From an uncultured Clostridia bacterium (GTDB taxonomy: Bacteria > Bacillota > Clostridia > Peptostreptococcales > Anaerovoracaceae), in contig CALZYE010000012.1 of the NCBI GenBank assembly GCA_945830395.1, positions 1 through 48,406 on the forward strand: DNA of 48,406 nucleotides. Direction: 5' to 3'. The translations under genes and the position numbers were made by a program. The notes under the pieces were generated by a model. The model made no database searches. It had not been told where the DNA came from and saw nothing but the letters and a program-made list of their open reading frames with translations. Each line of letters starts with the position of its first letter. Position 1 is the first letter of the stretch. Below are positions 1 through 7,575 of this stretch, piece by piece.

Positions 1-14
1 AGCCACATCAATTA

Positions 15-383
15 TCATAGAAGATCTGAATTTACAGAAAAAATTTCACAGTCTCCTACCATAAAATTCCCCAGATACAATCGCGTAAAATAAGCTTTTC
101 TGCTGCCTTTAGCGAATATATGATTTATATATCCACTATTTTCATCAGCTCTATATAAATCCCCTACTCCCATAGCCGCCAAAATAGGAGAAACCAAAAA
201 GAATATAGTTTGGAATCTCGCCATACTATAGGTTTCAATCCACATATTATATGGATTCCCCAAATACATTCTATACGGGAATACATCAATCATTATATAT
301 GCAAATGAGATAATAAATCCTATTAACAATGCAACATGAACTGACCTTCTTCGCAATATCCTCATTAGTAAAAAATTATTCAA
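15..383 (-). CDS. ABC-2-like membrane protein, probably C-terminally truncated
   Basis: Hydrophobic protein of 122 residues with predicted membrane segments at about residues 15-33 and 55-72. The stretch GYINHIFAKGSRKAYFTRLY followed by LGNFMVG resembles the cytoplasmic loop and next helix of ABC-2 type permeases, which normally run past 200 residues. Here the frame leaves the hydrophobic pattern at about residue 107 and stops within 15 bases of the window edge, so the gene may be frameshifted or broken. The start is TTG at 383, with GAGGTAG about 5 bases upstream; the preceding membrane gene ends 5 bases before it, so translation is probably coupled. No ATPase gene is visible; it could lie beyond the left edge. 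Family assignment is an inference from the topology. Confidence 0.5.
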   Translation of the reverse strand: MNNFLLMRILRRRSVHVALLIGFIISFAYIMIDVFPYRMYLGNPYNMWIETYSMARFQTIFFLVSPILAAMGVGDLYRADENSGYINHIFAKGSRKAYFTRLYLGNFMVGDCEIFSVNSDLL

Positions 384-388
384 AGTAC

Positions 389-1108
389 CTACCTCTTCTT
401 CCTCAATAATGAAATGTCTTTTCTAATGATTACAAAACCCGTAAATGTGTAAATAAAAAAAATCAGAGTTATCGATATTCCCACATAAATTAGATAGTAT
501 TGCATAGGAAACGCAAATATCAGCGGGCGTCTCAATATGTAAAATAAATGTATGGTTGAATTTTCCGAAAAAACTACATCTTCTATTACCATTAGAAACA
601 GCATCAACAAAAACGATAAAACTCCATTGTTAAGAATAACCATCAGCAAATTGTAAAGTTGCCCAAATAGTATAAGAAACAGTATCATTGCGAAAAACAA
701 CTTAACCCAAACTGTATATATATCCATTTGCTGATTCATAATATTAAGCTTATCAGCAATGACATAGGGAGTGAAAAAAAGTAATATAAATATGGTAAAT
801 GTTACATATAGAAAACCGAATACAATAGCGACCACCGAAATCTTCTTAAAAATAAAGTTGTTATAGTTCGTTTTACTACCTAACTTGACTATGCAATTTT
901 CTTTATAAAACAACCTTATAACCAAAAATACACATATAGAGAATTGTGGAATTACGGATAGCATTTGCCCCGCAAAACCATATCGCCTGCAAAAAAAACC
1001 CTCGGCACTTATATAGCTGAGCGGAAACTCTCGCACGAACATAAGTACCGAGATCACTGCCAATGCAAAGTATAAAAATATGTAATTAACTTTAGCTTTC
1101 AGTCGCAT
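389..1108 (-). CDS. Six-helix membrane protein, putative ABC-2-type permease subunit
   Basis: Integral membrane protein of 239 residues with about six predicted helices (roughly residues 8-24, 50-68, 88-112, 132-155, 160-178 and 205-226) and a basic C-terminal end (RKDISLLRKKR). No catalytic motif is visible. Length and helix count match ABC-2 permease subunits that work with a separate ATPase, often exporting or giving immunity to a peptide. ATG at 1108 has GAGAGG 7-8 bases upstream. It lies 46 bases downstream of a short peptide ORF and 5 bases upstream of a second membrane gene, so the three probably form one transcript. Function is inferred from context and I recognise no specific family. 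Confidence 0.6.
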   Translation of the reverse strand: MRLKAKVNYIFLYFALAVISVLMFVREFPLSYISAEGFFCRRYGFAGQMLSVIPQFSICVFLVIRLFYKENCIVKLGSKTNYNNFIFKKISVVAIVFGFLYVTFTIFILLFFTPYVIADKLNIMNQQMDIYTVWVKLFFAMILFLILFGQLYNLLMVILNNGVLSFLLMLFLMVIEDVVFSENSTIHLFYILRRPLIFAFPMQYYLIYVGISITLIFFIYTFTGFVIIRKDISLLRKKR

Positions 1109-1154
1109 AATGTAAGCCTCTCATGGTTAAATACATGCATCAACATTTACCAAA

Positions 1155-1295
1155 TTATCTCTTAGAATCAGGACTCCAAACGCCTTCTATCCGATTCGGG
1201 TTTCCCGGGTCTGCGCCAACTTTTATTCTGGCATTATTCAAGTTCATTTCTTTCACATAATTAGTTAGTTTATATGTTTTTTTAACTGTAAACAT
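1155..1295 (-). CDS. Candidate 46-residue peptide gene
   Basis: Open frame from ATG at 1295 to TAA at 1155, encoding a basic, hydrophilic 46-residue peptide. The N-terminal half is lysine/asparagine rich (MFTVKKTYKLTNYVKEMN) and the C-terminal part reads GADPGNPNRIEGVWSPDSKR. It has no signal peptide, no Cys and no double-Gly leader. A near-consensus sigma-A promoter (1313-1341) points into it and two membrane genes follow on the same strand. The Shine-Dalgarno is weak (GAGG about 13 bases upstream), so translation could instead begin at GTG (codon 14) or ATG (codon 17). It could be a precursor or signalling peptide for the adjacent transporter, or the leftover tail of a longer gene. No family recognised. 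Confidence 0.4.
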   Translation of the reverse strand: MFTVKKTYKLTNYVKEMNLNNARIKVGADPGNPNRIEGVWSPDSKR

Positions 1296-1312
1296 TATAC
1301 ATTATCAGCCTC

Positions 1313-1341
1313 ATTTTACATAAAATCCCTATTTGTGTCAA
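1313..1341 (-). promoter_or_regulatory. Promoter TTGACA-17-TAAAAT for the peptide/membrane operon
   Basis: Reading the minus strand, -35 TTGACA occupies 1336-1341 and -10 TAAAAT 1313-1318 with a 17-base spacer, nearly the sigma-A consensus. The predicted transcript starts only about 10 bases before the ATG of the short peptide. A similar AAAATGAGGC-type sequence recurs just upstream (about 1350-1372). Confidence 0.65.
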
Positions 1342-1433
1342 CCTTTTGTCTGAAAATTATGCATTCGCCTCATTTTATCTCATGTACGACAAATGAACAG
1401 TGACAGCCTCTGAGAGACTGTCGCTATAGAATA

Positions 1434-1652
1434 TCACTTGGAGTTATTTTGCTTTTTCCTTGCCTTTCTGCTTGTGAATTGGAAATATATTGTGACAACA
1501 ACAAATCCCGTAAAGAAAATTTTAGCGGCTATAAAAGAACGATCAGAAGCTGCATCAAAACCTTTTGCAGAAAGAATCAGCGCTGCAGCACCTAACGCAG
1601 CAGTCGTCAAAAACAGCGACAACAATATTCCTGCGCGTTTTTTCCATACCAT
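1434..1652 (-). CDS. 72-residue two-helix membrane protein, possible immunity protein
   Basis: Small basic membrane protein: MVWKKRAG, a first helix (about 9-26), a short loop with GFDAASDRS, a second helix (about 40-57), and a very basic tail (RKARKKQNNSK). A longer frame is open upstream, but ATG at 1652 is preceded by AAAGGAGG at 9 bases, and the longer form would overlap the secreted-protein gene. It sits 19 bases downstream of that gene and is surely cotranscribed. Small two-helix basic proteins directly after a secreted antimicrobial protein are often immunity factors; that role is inference. A decayed second copy of its 5' end lies at 2715-2774. Confidence 0.65.
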   Translation of the reverse strand: MVWKKRAGILLSLFLTTAALGAAALILSAKGFDAASDRSFIAAKIFFTGFVVVTIYFQFTSRKARKKQNNSK

Positions 1653-1671
1653 ACTCGCCTTCCTCCTTTCC

Positions 1672-2514
1672 TTAATAAACAATGAAATGTTCATAAATCT
1701 TTTTTTTCTTGTATTTTTTCCCTGTACAACTTTCATTTGGGTAATGTTTGAGAATGTATTTATAATCAGATGAACCATGAACATATGTAGAATATTTACA
1801 GCCAATTACTTTTGTTTTTGGATTGGCAGATTTTATTGTGTCGCGAACATCTGCAGCAGCGGATATTCCATTGCATGTCAACCCTGCCCAAAAATTGATG
1901 CTTCCTAAAGCAGCTAAAAGTGCGTGGGCAGTGATTTTATCAATGGCTTTGCCAAGCCGTATATTTTGTTTGCCACTCGCAAGAAAGCTGGAATATGAAC
2001 TGCTTTTTAAGTTTTTGTATGGTTTAAACTTTTTATATGTGCTTTTCCAACTTTTGTTTGCTAATGTAGCGTTGCGCTGATCGGATGCTTCAGTTTCTAC
2101 AGTTACTTTGTTTCCATCAAGCAAAACTTCTCCCTTATTGGTATAAATAACTTCGTTACATAAAGTCCCTTCTTTAAATGTGTAATGAATATCGTTATTA
2201 GGAAGTTTTTCGACCGAAACACTCGCTTTTTTTGGGATTTCTGTCGTTGTTATTTCGTAAATGAAAAGACCATCTTTTTTCGTGATGTTCTTTATGTCAT
2301 TTTGAGGTATACCACAAGATGACAGCAACTGAAAGTCTTCTATTATTCGCGTGAGTTCATCTTCAGAAAGATTATGTGCATATATTTTTTTGACAAGAAT
2401 ATAATCTTCCGAGTTGTTTGTACTTGTATTTGCGTTAACAAAAGAAAAATTACTTGTAAACATTAAGACAAGAATCAAAAATGATGTTACGAACGATTTA
2501 ACTTTTTTAGTCAT
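1672..2514 (-). CDS. Secreted protein of about 280 residues, possible large bacteriocin
   Basis: Begins with a clear Sec signal peptide (MTKKVKSFVTS, a hydrophobic core, likely cleavage after about residue 28 near VNA-NTS). The mature part has no membrane anchor. A middle section has KDGLFIYEI and NKGEVLLDGNKVTVE, and a Cys/Gly/Ala-rich C-terminal third includes AALGSINFWAGLTCNGIS and HGSSDYKYILKHYPNESC. Size, signal and layout recall the geobacillin-26-type secreted antimicrobial proteins, but this is remembered resemblance, not a search result. ATG at 2514 fits AGGAG at 9 bases better than the TTG six bases upstream. It has its own promoter (2627-2655) and is followed by a small basic membrane protein that may give immunity. 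Confidence 0.65.
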   Translation of the reverse strand: MTKKVKSFVTSFLILVLMFTSNFSFVNANTSTNNSEDYILVKKIYAHNLSEDELTRIIEDFQLLSSCGIPQNDIKNITKKDGLFIYEITTTEIPKKASVSVEKLPNNDIHYTFKEGTLCNEVIYTNKGEVLLDGNKVTVETEASDQRNATLANKSWKSTYKKFKPYKNLKSSSYSSFLASGKQNIRLGKAIDKITAHALLAALGSINFWAGLTCNGISAAADVRDTIKSANPKTKVIGCKYSTYVHGSSDYKYILKHYPNESCTGKKYKKKKIYEHFIVY

Positions 2515-2562
2515 AGCCAATGTCTCCTATAGATTTAAAAACAGTAACTTCTGATGAATTAA

Positions 2563-2570
2563 CCTCCTTT
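2563..2570 (-). promoter_or_regulatory. Orphan Shine-Dalgarno in a 5' leader
   Basis: A full AAAGGAGG sits in the leader of the secreted-protein mRNA about 50 bases before the true start, with no ATG, GTG or TTG at usable distance. It may be a standby ribosome site or the relic of a lost leader ORF. Confidence 0.4.
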
Positions 2571-2626
2571 CGACAATCCGCACGATAACATATATATATT
2601 TATCCTCAATGGTTTTTCTGAATGTA

Positions 2627-2655
2627 ATTCTATCATATTTGCATTACCTTTTCAA
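2627..2655 (-). promoter_or_regulatory. Promoter TTGAAA-17-TAGAAT for the secreted-protein gene
   Basis: Minus-strand -35 TTGAAA at 2650-2655 and -10 TAGAAT at 2627-2632, with 17 bases between. This gives an AU-rich leader of about 105 bases before ATG 2514. Confidence 0.6.
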
Positions 2656-2714
2656 TTGTTTTGTTTGACTATTTATAATTTTCAATGCAACTTTACAATG
2701 CTTATTATTCAGTT

Positions 2715-2774
2715 TTATTCTACGCGACAAATGAATAGCGATAACAATATTCCTGCGCGTTTTTTCCATACCAT
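2715..2774 (-). pseudogene. 19-codon stub of a second copy of the two-helix membrane gene
   Basis: On the minus strand the frame from ATG 2774 begins MVWKKRAGILLSLF, identical to the start of the 72-residue gene at 1652, then diverges to ICRVE and stops. The upstream Shine-Dalgarno region is also conserved (GGAAAGGGGAAGGCGAGT against GGAAAGGAGGAAGGCGAGT). The sequence after the break (GCGACAAATGAATAGCGATAA on the plus strand, 2724-2743 region) matches the flank downstream of the intact gene (about 1385-1400). The copy therefore seems to have lost its middle by deletion joining gene start to downstream flank. Confidence 0.7.
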
Positions 2775-2832
2775 ACTCGCCTTCCCCTTTCCTTAATATA
2801 TGCGTAGTAAGATTTCTTGCCCTCTTATTTTC

Positions 2833-3930
2833 TCAACTCTTTTTTAAAATATAACGGCTAATCTCGTTTGAAATTTGCAAAAAAGTCATAAGCTGCGCAA
2901 TGGCCTCCACATCAAATCTTTCAATGGTGATTTTAAATCTCGCATTCTTATTTTCCCTGTACAGCAGCTCCTGTCTTTCCTTCACAAGATGGCTCAATGT
3001 ACCTTCCATACTTGCTCCCGGAAAAATCGGCGTTATAACATCTAAATTTTCTTCCTCACAGAAAAGATGAGTTTGGGATGCTCCTTTCCTTGTGGCCGTA
3101 AGTTCTCCCGGAGCATATACGGCTTTTGAATTGATCCCCAGTTTTCTGTGCAAAGCACAAATCCAGTTTGCAATTCCGGAAAATTCTCTTTGCCAAAAAA
3201 TTATATCCTCACACCTTCCGTGTTTTTTTGCAGCCTCTGCTAAAAATAGGCTGTATCTGTCGCCGTCTAAGTCCCACATTGTGCTTGTAAGAATTTCTTT
3301 AAAGTTCCTCAAGAAAACTGTCGGATTTATGCCTGCTGCAGCAATTGGAAAGATGAGCATCTCTGTGCTTATTGCGGTATCTTCTTCGGCATCCTCAGAA
3401 AGAAGCCGAAGCTTTGAGGTCCCCTCAGATGCAATCTGCGGCAGAAAAACACCATTTTTTCCGGTTATAATCACAATTCTCTTTTCAAACTCCTGCATAC
3501 CGTACAGGTTTTTGATAATATCTCTGGCTATTGAAAATGCTGCAATCTGTTCCACCGGTTCTTCTTTACATGAAATTGCTATCATTCCCAAGCTGAACCC
3601 TTTAACGGTCTTTATAATCTCTCCGTATTCTGCCGGCGAAATGGAATCTCCCAAAAAAATTATTCTTCCGTCATTTTCGCAGCTTCCCAAAACCGCCTTA
3701 ACCGAAGCCAGTATGCAGCCGCCTGCTGCCACAAAGATTTTTTCGCACGAAAATCTGAGAGTATCAGCTGCTTTTCTCAGTTCCTCCGCTCCATCCTCAA
3801 AATTCGGCATTATCCCTTCTTTCACCCAATGTGTAGTCCACAGATAATCAAGGGCTTTGCTGCTGTAACCTCTGTATTTTTCAACCATAGTCTTTTCATC
3901 AATGAAAGAGCCGTCCAATTTAATGTTCAT
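2833..3930 (-). CDS. SIS-fold protein related to glucose-6-phosphate isomerase
   Basis: Soluble protein of about 365 residues with two alpha/beta SIS-like halves. FLGDSISPAEY and the helix IAAFSIARDIIKNLYG match the place of the sugar-phosphate loop and following helix in phosphoglucose isomerase; FPIAAAGI and the ANWICALHRKLG segment also occupy PGI-like positions. The length is well short of standard PGI (about 450), and the usual PGI signature lines cannot be read clearly, so catalytic activity is doubtful. ATG 3930 is preferred over GTG 3939, because AAAGGTG then lies 7-8 bases upstream. It is the last gene of the ddl operon, 23 bases after the ClC gene. No terminator is evident downstream. 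Confidence 0.55.
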   Translation of the reverse strand: MNIKLDGSFIDEKTMVEKYRGYSSKALDYLWTTHWVKEGIMPNFEDGAEELRKAADTLRFSCEKIFVAAGGCILASVKAVLGSCENDGRIIFLGDSISPAEYGEIIKTVKGFSLGMIAISCKEEPVEQIAAFSIARDIIKNLYGMQEFEKRIVIITGKNGVFLPQIASEGTSKLRLLSEDAEEDTAISTEMLIFPIAAAGINPTVFLRNFKEILTSTMWDLDGDRYSLFLAEAAKKHGRCEDIIFWQREFSGIANWICALHRKLGINSKAVYAPGELTATRKGASQTHLFCEEENLDVITPIFPGASMEGTLSHLVKERQELLYRENKNARFKITIERFDVEAIAQLMTFLQISNEISRYILKKS

Positions 3931-3939
3931 AGTAATCAC

Positions 3940-3995
3940 CTTTCAAAATATCATCAGCTTCTGCAAATAGCTTTCAAAATATCATCAACCTCTGC
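3940..3995. repeat. 25-base direct repeat at the 3' end of the ClC gene
   Basis: Copies at 3940-3964 and 3971-3995 agree in 23 of 25 positions. The 3971-3995 copy lies in ClC coding sequence; the 3940-3964 copy supplies the stop codon region of ClC and the AAAG of the next gene's ribosome binding site. It looks like a recent slippage or tandem duplication. Confidence 0.75.
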
Positions 3996-5510
3996 CATAT
4001 CTCCTTGGTTACACAGAACAGTAAGCTTATCTCCGCCTTTTAACACAGTCTTTCCCCGAGGTACAATTTCTTTTTTCCCGCGATTTACAGCCACTACCAG
4101 AGCGCCGGCAGGCAGGTTCATGCTTTCTATTTTCTCGCCGTCCATAAAGCTGGATATATACACATCGCTGTATATTAAGACCTTGTTTGTGCAAAGGTTT
4201 TCATCCATGCCGTAATCCTGACCTGTAGATAAAATCCTTTTAAGAAGCTGTTCATAGATAGGAAGGCTTCCCATCAAATCAGCTGCTACATACGCTGTAA
4301 ATGCCACTATGCTCAAAGACAAAAAATTTCTGAAATCCCCCACCATCTCTGTAATTAAAATTATTCCGGTTACGGGAGAGCGAACTATTGCTGCAAAATA
4401 GCCAACCATTCCATAGATTACAAAATTAGCGGCAAAAGTCTCTTCAATGCCCATAATGTTATGAAATGCGGAAAAGAATAAACCTCCTGAAAGGCCTCCG
4501 ATTACGAGAAGGGGCATGAATATTCCGCCCGGCGCCCCGGCTCCGAAGCTGAATATGGAAAATCCGAATTTCAGTATCACTAAAACCCCCAGCGCTCCGA
4601 GGGCAAATTTTCCGTTTGCCGCCTGAGAAACCAGCTCATAGCCTCCACCCAGAACGGAAGGATAATATACGGCAAAAACTACGGCAAGAAAAAAAGGTAT
4701 TGCAAGCCTGACGGTTTTATTGGAAAGCTTTCCGTATATGTTTTGCGAAAAATCAACGGTTTTTACATATATGACTCCAAAAATCCCAAGGAATATTCCC
4801 AAGAGAAAAAGGCTTCCGTAATGCTGCAGAGGCAGTGACTCGTGCAGGCTTACGGCAAACACCGGATCAAGTCCGAATATGTAATACGCCACAAAATTGG
4901 CAGACATGGATGCTGCCATTGCCCCTAAAAGAAGGTCTGTGGAGAAATTATTGTGCAGTTCTTCAAGGGTGAATATTACTCCTGCAAGAGGTGCGCCGAA
5001 AGCCGAGGAAAGTCCTGCCGCAGCTCCGCAGCTCATCAGCAGTTTTTCTTCGGTGGCAAGTTTACCTGTCATTTGTGCGAAGCCTTTTCCCACCATTGCA
5101 CCAAGCTGAATACTGGGGCCTTCTCTTCCAAGAGAAAGTCCTGCACAAATTGCAGAGGTTGCACCCACAAATTTCGTTACGATTACTTTCCACCAGTTCT
5201 GAAAAATCTTTCCTTTAAGTTCGCCCATAACCTGAGGGATTCCCGAGCCTGCACATAGGGGTTCAATTTTTAGGCAGATTCGGGTAACAAAAAAGCAGAC
5301 CAATAAGCCCAATAAGACCAATATCAAAGTCTCATTGTCTGCCGGGGCGCCCCGAAGGGTGGCACCCCTAAAGCCTTCGGCTTTAGACAGGATTGCGCGG
5401 AACATCGACACCAGCAATCCTGCCGGGGCGCCGATAATCATGCCGTGCAAAATCATACGGTACTTTATCTTAGATATTGTCCTAATGCTTTGTTCTGCTT
5501 TACTCTTCAT
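3954..5510 (-). CDS. ClC-family chloride channel/exchanger with C-terminal RCK_C domain
   Basis: Membrane protein of 518 residues carrying the three ClC selectivity motifs: GSGIPQ (88-93), GREGPSIQLGA (128-138) and GAGAPGGIFMP (about 320-330). The gating glutamate is E130. FTLEELHNNF supplies glutamates at the place of the internal proton glutamate of ClC-ec1, so a chloride/proton exchanger is more likely than a passive channel. After the last helix a TrkA-C/RCK_C-like domain (about 437-516) with VVAVNRG and GDKLTVLC probably binds a small ligand. ATG 5510 is 6 bases past the stop of the DUF1846 gene, whose end carries the AGGAG, so translation is coupled. Member of the ddl operon. Confidence 0.93.
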   Translation of the reverse strand: MKSKAEQSIRTISKIKYRMILHGMIIGAPAGLLVSMFRAILSKAEGFRGATLRGAPADNETLILVLLGLLVCFFVTRICLKIEPLCAGSGIPQVMGELKGKIFQNWWKVIVTKFVGATSAICAGLSLGREGPSIQLGAMVGKGFAQMTGKLATEEKLLMSCGAAAGLSSAFGAPLAGVIFTLEELHNNFSTDLLLGAMAASMSANFVAYYIFGLDPVFAVSLHESLPLQHYGSLFLLGIFLGIFGVIYVKTVDFSQNIYGKLSNKTVRLAIPFFLAVVFAVYYPSVLGGGYELVSQAANGKFALGALGVLVILKFGFSIFSFGAGAPGGIFMPLLVIGGLSGGLFFSAFHNIMGIEETFAANFVIYGMVGYFAAIVRSPVTGIILITEMVGDFRNFLSLSIVAFTAYVAADLMGSLPIYEQLLKRILSTGQDYGMDENLCTNKVLIYSDVYISSFMDGEKIESMNLPAGALVVAVNRGKKEIVPRGKTVLKGGDKLTVLCNQGDMAEVDDILKAICRS

Positions 5511-5516
5511 TTTCTC

Positions 5517-7025
5517 CTAATTCATGTACAGATTAGTTGTAACATATTCCGGATCGCATGTAACGTCTATTCCCAGCGCCCTTAGCGTTTGCTCGTCCTG
5601 GTCGCTTAAAATTGCGGTACAATGCGCTCTGCAGCCTCTCAGCAGCTTTAACTTGCCTGCCGCAAGTTCTGCATCCCTGTCCCCGCTCTTCGATACGGCA
5701 AGGGCAATCAATATTTCCTCACAGTTCAAAATTGATCTGTCCGATTTTAAAATATCCGTTTTAAGTCTCTGGGTTGCCTCCAAAATTTCCTGTTCCACCA
5801 GAAGAACCTCATCAGGCTGATTTGCAAGATGTTTAATCGCATTCAAAATCATTGCCGCTGCCGCAACCATGAGTCTGGAACTCTTCCCTGTTATAATCTC
5901 ACCGCTTGGAAGCTCAAGCGCCATTGCAACTACATTTTCATCGCATTTTTCCGTTTTGCGCTTCTTATCCGCACAGGCCCTTGCAGATAAGACCACCTGC
6001 CTGTCCTCAACCTCAAGTCCTACTTCCTTCATAAGAAGCTTTGAACGCTCAAGGGAGCTTTCAGTTATCTTACCCTTCTTATAATCGCACTCCGCAATCA
6101 AATATCTTCTTATAATCTCCTGCTTTGCTGCATTGCGACATACTTCATCGTCAATTATTCCAAAGCCTGCACGGTTTACTCCCATATCTGTTGGAGACTG
6201 ATACTCAGCCTCTCCTGTGATTTTTTCGATAATTCTTTTCACCACCGGAAAAACTTCCATATCTCTGTTATAGTTTACCGCCGTTTCGCCGTATGCCTCA
6301 AGGTGATATGAGTCAATCTGGTTCACATCCTTAAGATCCGCCGTTGCCGCTTCATATGCGATATTAACAGGATGCTTCAGCGGAAGACTCCAGATTGGGA
6401 AAGTTTCAAACTTCGCGTAGCGAACCTTTACACCTCTTTTGTAATCATGATACAGCTGGGAAAGACATGTGGCGAGCTTTCCGCTTCCTCCTCCGGGACC
6501 TGTAACCACCACCAAAGGTTTTGTGACTTCAATATACGGATTTGCACCGTAACCCTCGTCGCTTACAATGGTCTCCACATCTGTAGGGTATCCTTTAGTA
6601 AAATAGTGCTTATAAGTTCTTATGCCGCGGCGCTGTAATTTGTTTATAAACATGTTCACTGCCGGCGCATCTTCATACCTGGTAACCACAACACTGTTAA
6701 TCTTCAGGTTATAAGTACGGAAGGTGTCTATGAGTCTCAGAACTTCAAGGTCATAGGTTATTCCGAAATCATGTCTTGTCTTGTTGGTAGTAATATCCCC
6801 TGAGTATATACAAATTATTATCTCCGCCTCATCCTTGAGTTTCTGCAGCAGCTCTATCTTGGCGTTCTCATCAAACCCCGGAAGAACCCTTGCCGCATGC
6901 TTATCCTGAACCAGCTTTCCGCCAAACTCCAGATAAAGCCTTTCGCTGTTGCCTCTGTTGATTCTCTCCTTAATATATTTCGACTGTTCCTCTATATATT
7001 TCTCTGCACTAAAGCCTATTTCCAT
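5517..7025 (-). CDS. DUF1846 (UPF0371) family protein
   Basis: Protein of about 502 residues typical of DUF1846, with the N-terminal hallmark [20 protein letters not shown] and, further on, [20 protein letters not shown]. The latter is a glycine-rich P-loop-like segment suggesting nucleotide or phosphate binding. The biochemical role of the family is unknown. Two in-frame ATGs exist, at 7031 and 7025. TAGGAG stands 3 bases from the first and 9 from the second, so 7025 is preferred. It follows a 34-residue membrane ORF directly and precedes the ClC gene by 6 bases. Confidence 0.9.
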   Translation of the reverse strand: MEIGFSAEKYIEEQSKYIKERINRGNSERLYLEFGGKLVQDKHAARVLPGFDENAKIELLQKLKDEAEIIICIYSGDITTNKTRHDFGITYDLEVLRLIDTFRTYNLKINSVVVTRYEDAPAVNMFINKLQRRGIRTYKHYFTKGYPTDVETIVSDEGYGANPYIEVTKPLVVVTGPGGGSGKLATCLSQLYHDYKRGVKVRYAKFETFPIWSLPLKHPVNIAYEAATADLKDVNQIDSYHLEAYGETAVNYNRDMEVFPVVKRIIEKITGEAEYQSPTDMGVNRAGFGIIDDEVCRNAAKQEIIRRYLIAECDYKKGKITESSLERSKLLMKEVGLEVEDRQVVLSARACADKKRKTEKCDENVVAMALELPSGEIITGKSSRLMVAAAAMILNAIKHLANQPDEVLLVEQEILEATQRLKTDILKSDRSILNCEEILIALAVSKSGDRDAELAAGKLKLLRGCRAHCTAILSDQDEQTLRALGIDVTCDPEYVTTNLYMN

Positions 7026-7037
7026 ACCCATCTACTC

Positions 7038-7142
7038 CTACGCCATAGCCTGTAAAGCCCACATCACACTTGTACCAACCATTGTAACCGCAACGACAAT
7101 TACGATTATCCTTGCAATTTTGCGTTTCTTTTCGTCGTTCAT
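7038..7142 (-). CDS. 34-residue single-pass membrane microprotein
   Basis: MNDEKKRKIA then a hydrophobic stretch (about residues 11-30) with IIVIVVAVTMVGTSVMWAL, ending QAMA. ATG 7142 comes one base after the TAA of the DUF1934 gene (TAATATG), and the GGAGG encoding that protein's last two glycines is its ribosome binding site. This chain-like coupling, tight spacing on both sides and a clean charge-then-helix layout argue for a real gene. It is similar in plan to DUF4044-like tiny membrane proteins; function unknown. Confidence 0.7.
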   Translation of the reverse strand: MNDEKKRKIARIIVIVVAVTMVGTSVMWALQAMA

Positions 7143-7143
7143 A

Positions 7144-7575
7144 TTATCCTCCTATCACTTCTATATTTAATTCATTTCTTCCTTCTGCCATTCCACCCAG
7201 GCTGACCTGATATTTAACACCTATCTTTCCATATCCTTCAGGTGATAAATCATTTGTTACACTGTCTGTAAGAACTTCCATTCCTATCATGCCGTACGGG
7301 GTTTCGTACTGACCGGAAAAGCGTTCACCCTCTTTAAATTCAATTTCCATTCCATATTCCCTGCCTTCTCCGATACGCTTAAGTCTTATGGTTTTATCCT
7401 TCAATTTCAAGCTGGTCTTACAACCGGGAAATCCTGAAAATTCACTTTCATCATATATCAAGTAGGTTGCCCCGTTTCTTTCATAAAGCTTACCTTCCGT
7501 AACAAACTCCATCTGTTCCTCTGCTTCATCTCCGGCAAATTGCTTACCAATTATTTTCAACATGATGTCTTTCAT
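7144..7575 (-). CDS. DUF1934 family beta-barrel protein
   Basis: Soluble protein of 143 residues in the DUF1934 (YwiB-like, calycin-fold) family. Alternating beta-strand pattern with ATYLIYDESEFSGFPGCKTS, FKEGERFSGQYETPYGMIGM and a final VKYQVSLGGMAEGRNELNIE. The family is a small lipocalin-like barrel of unknown ligand. ATG 7575 with GAGG about 8 bases upstream is preferred over TTG 7581. It overlaps the end of ddl by 32 bases and is followed at once by the 34-residue microprotein, so it belongs to the ddl operon. Confidence 0.85.
   Translation of the reverse strand: MKDIMLKIIGKQFAGDEAEEQMEFVTEGKLYERNGATYLIYDESEFSGFPGCKTSLKLKDKTIRLKRIGEGREYGMEIEFKEGERFSGQYETPYGMIGMEVLTDSVTNDLSPEGYGKIGVKYQVSLGGMAEGRNELNIEVIGG

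Noticed and set aside
3092-3847. 251-codon plus-strand frame antisense to the SIS-fold gene
   Set aside because: Composition typical of an antisense shadow; no ribosome site or promoter.
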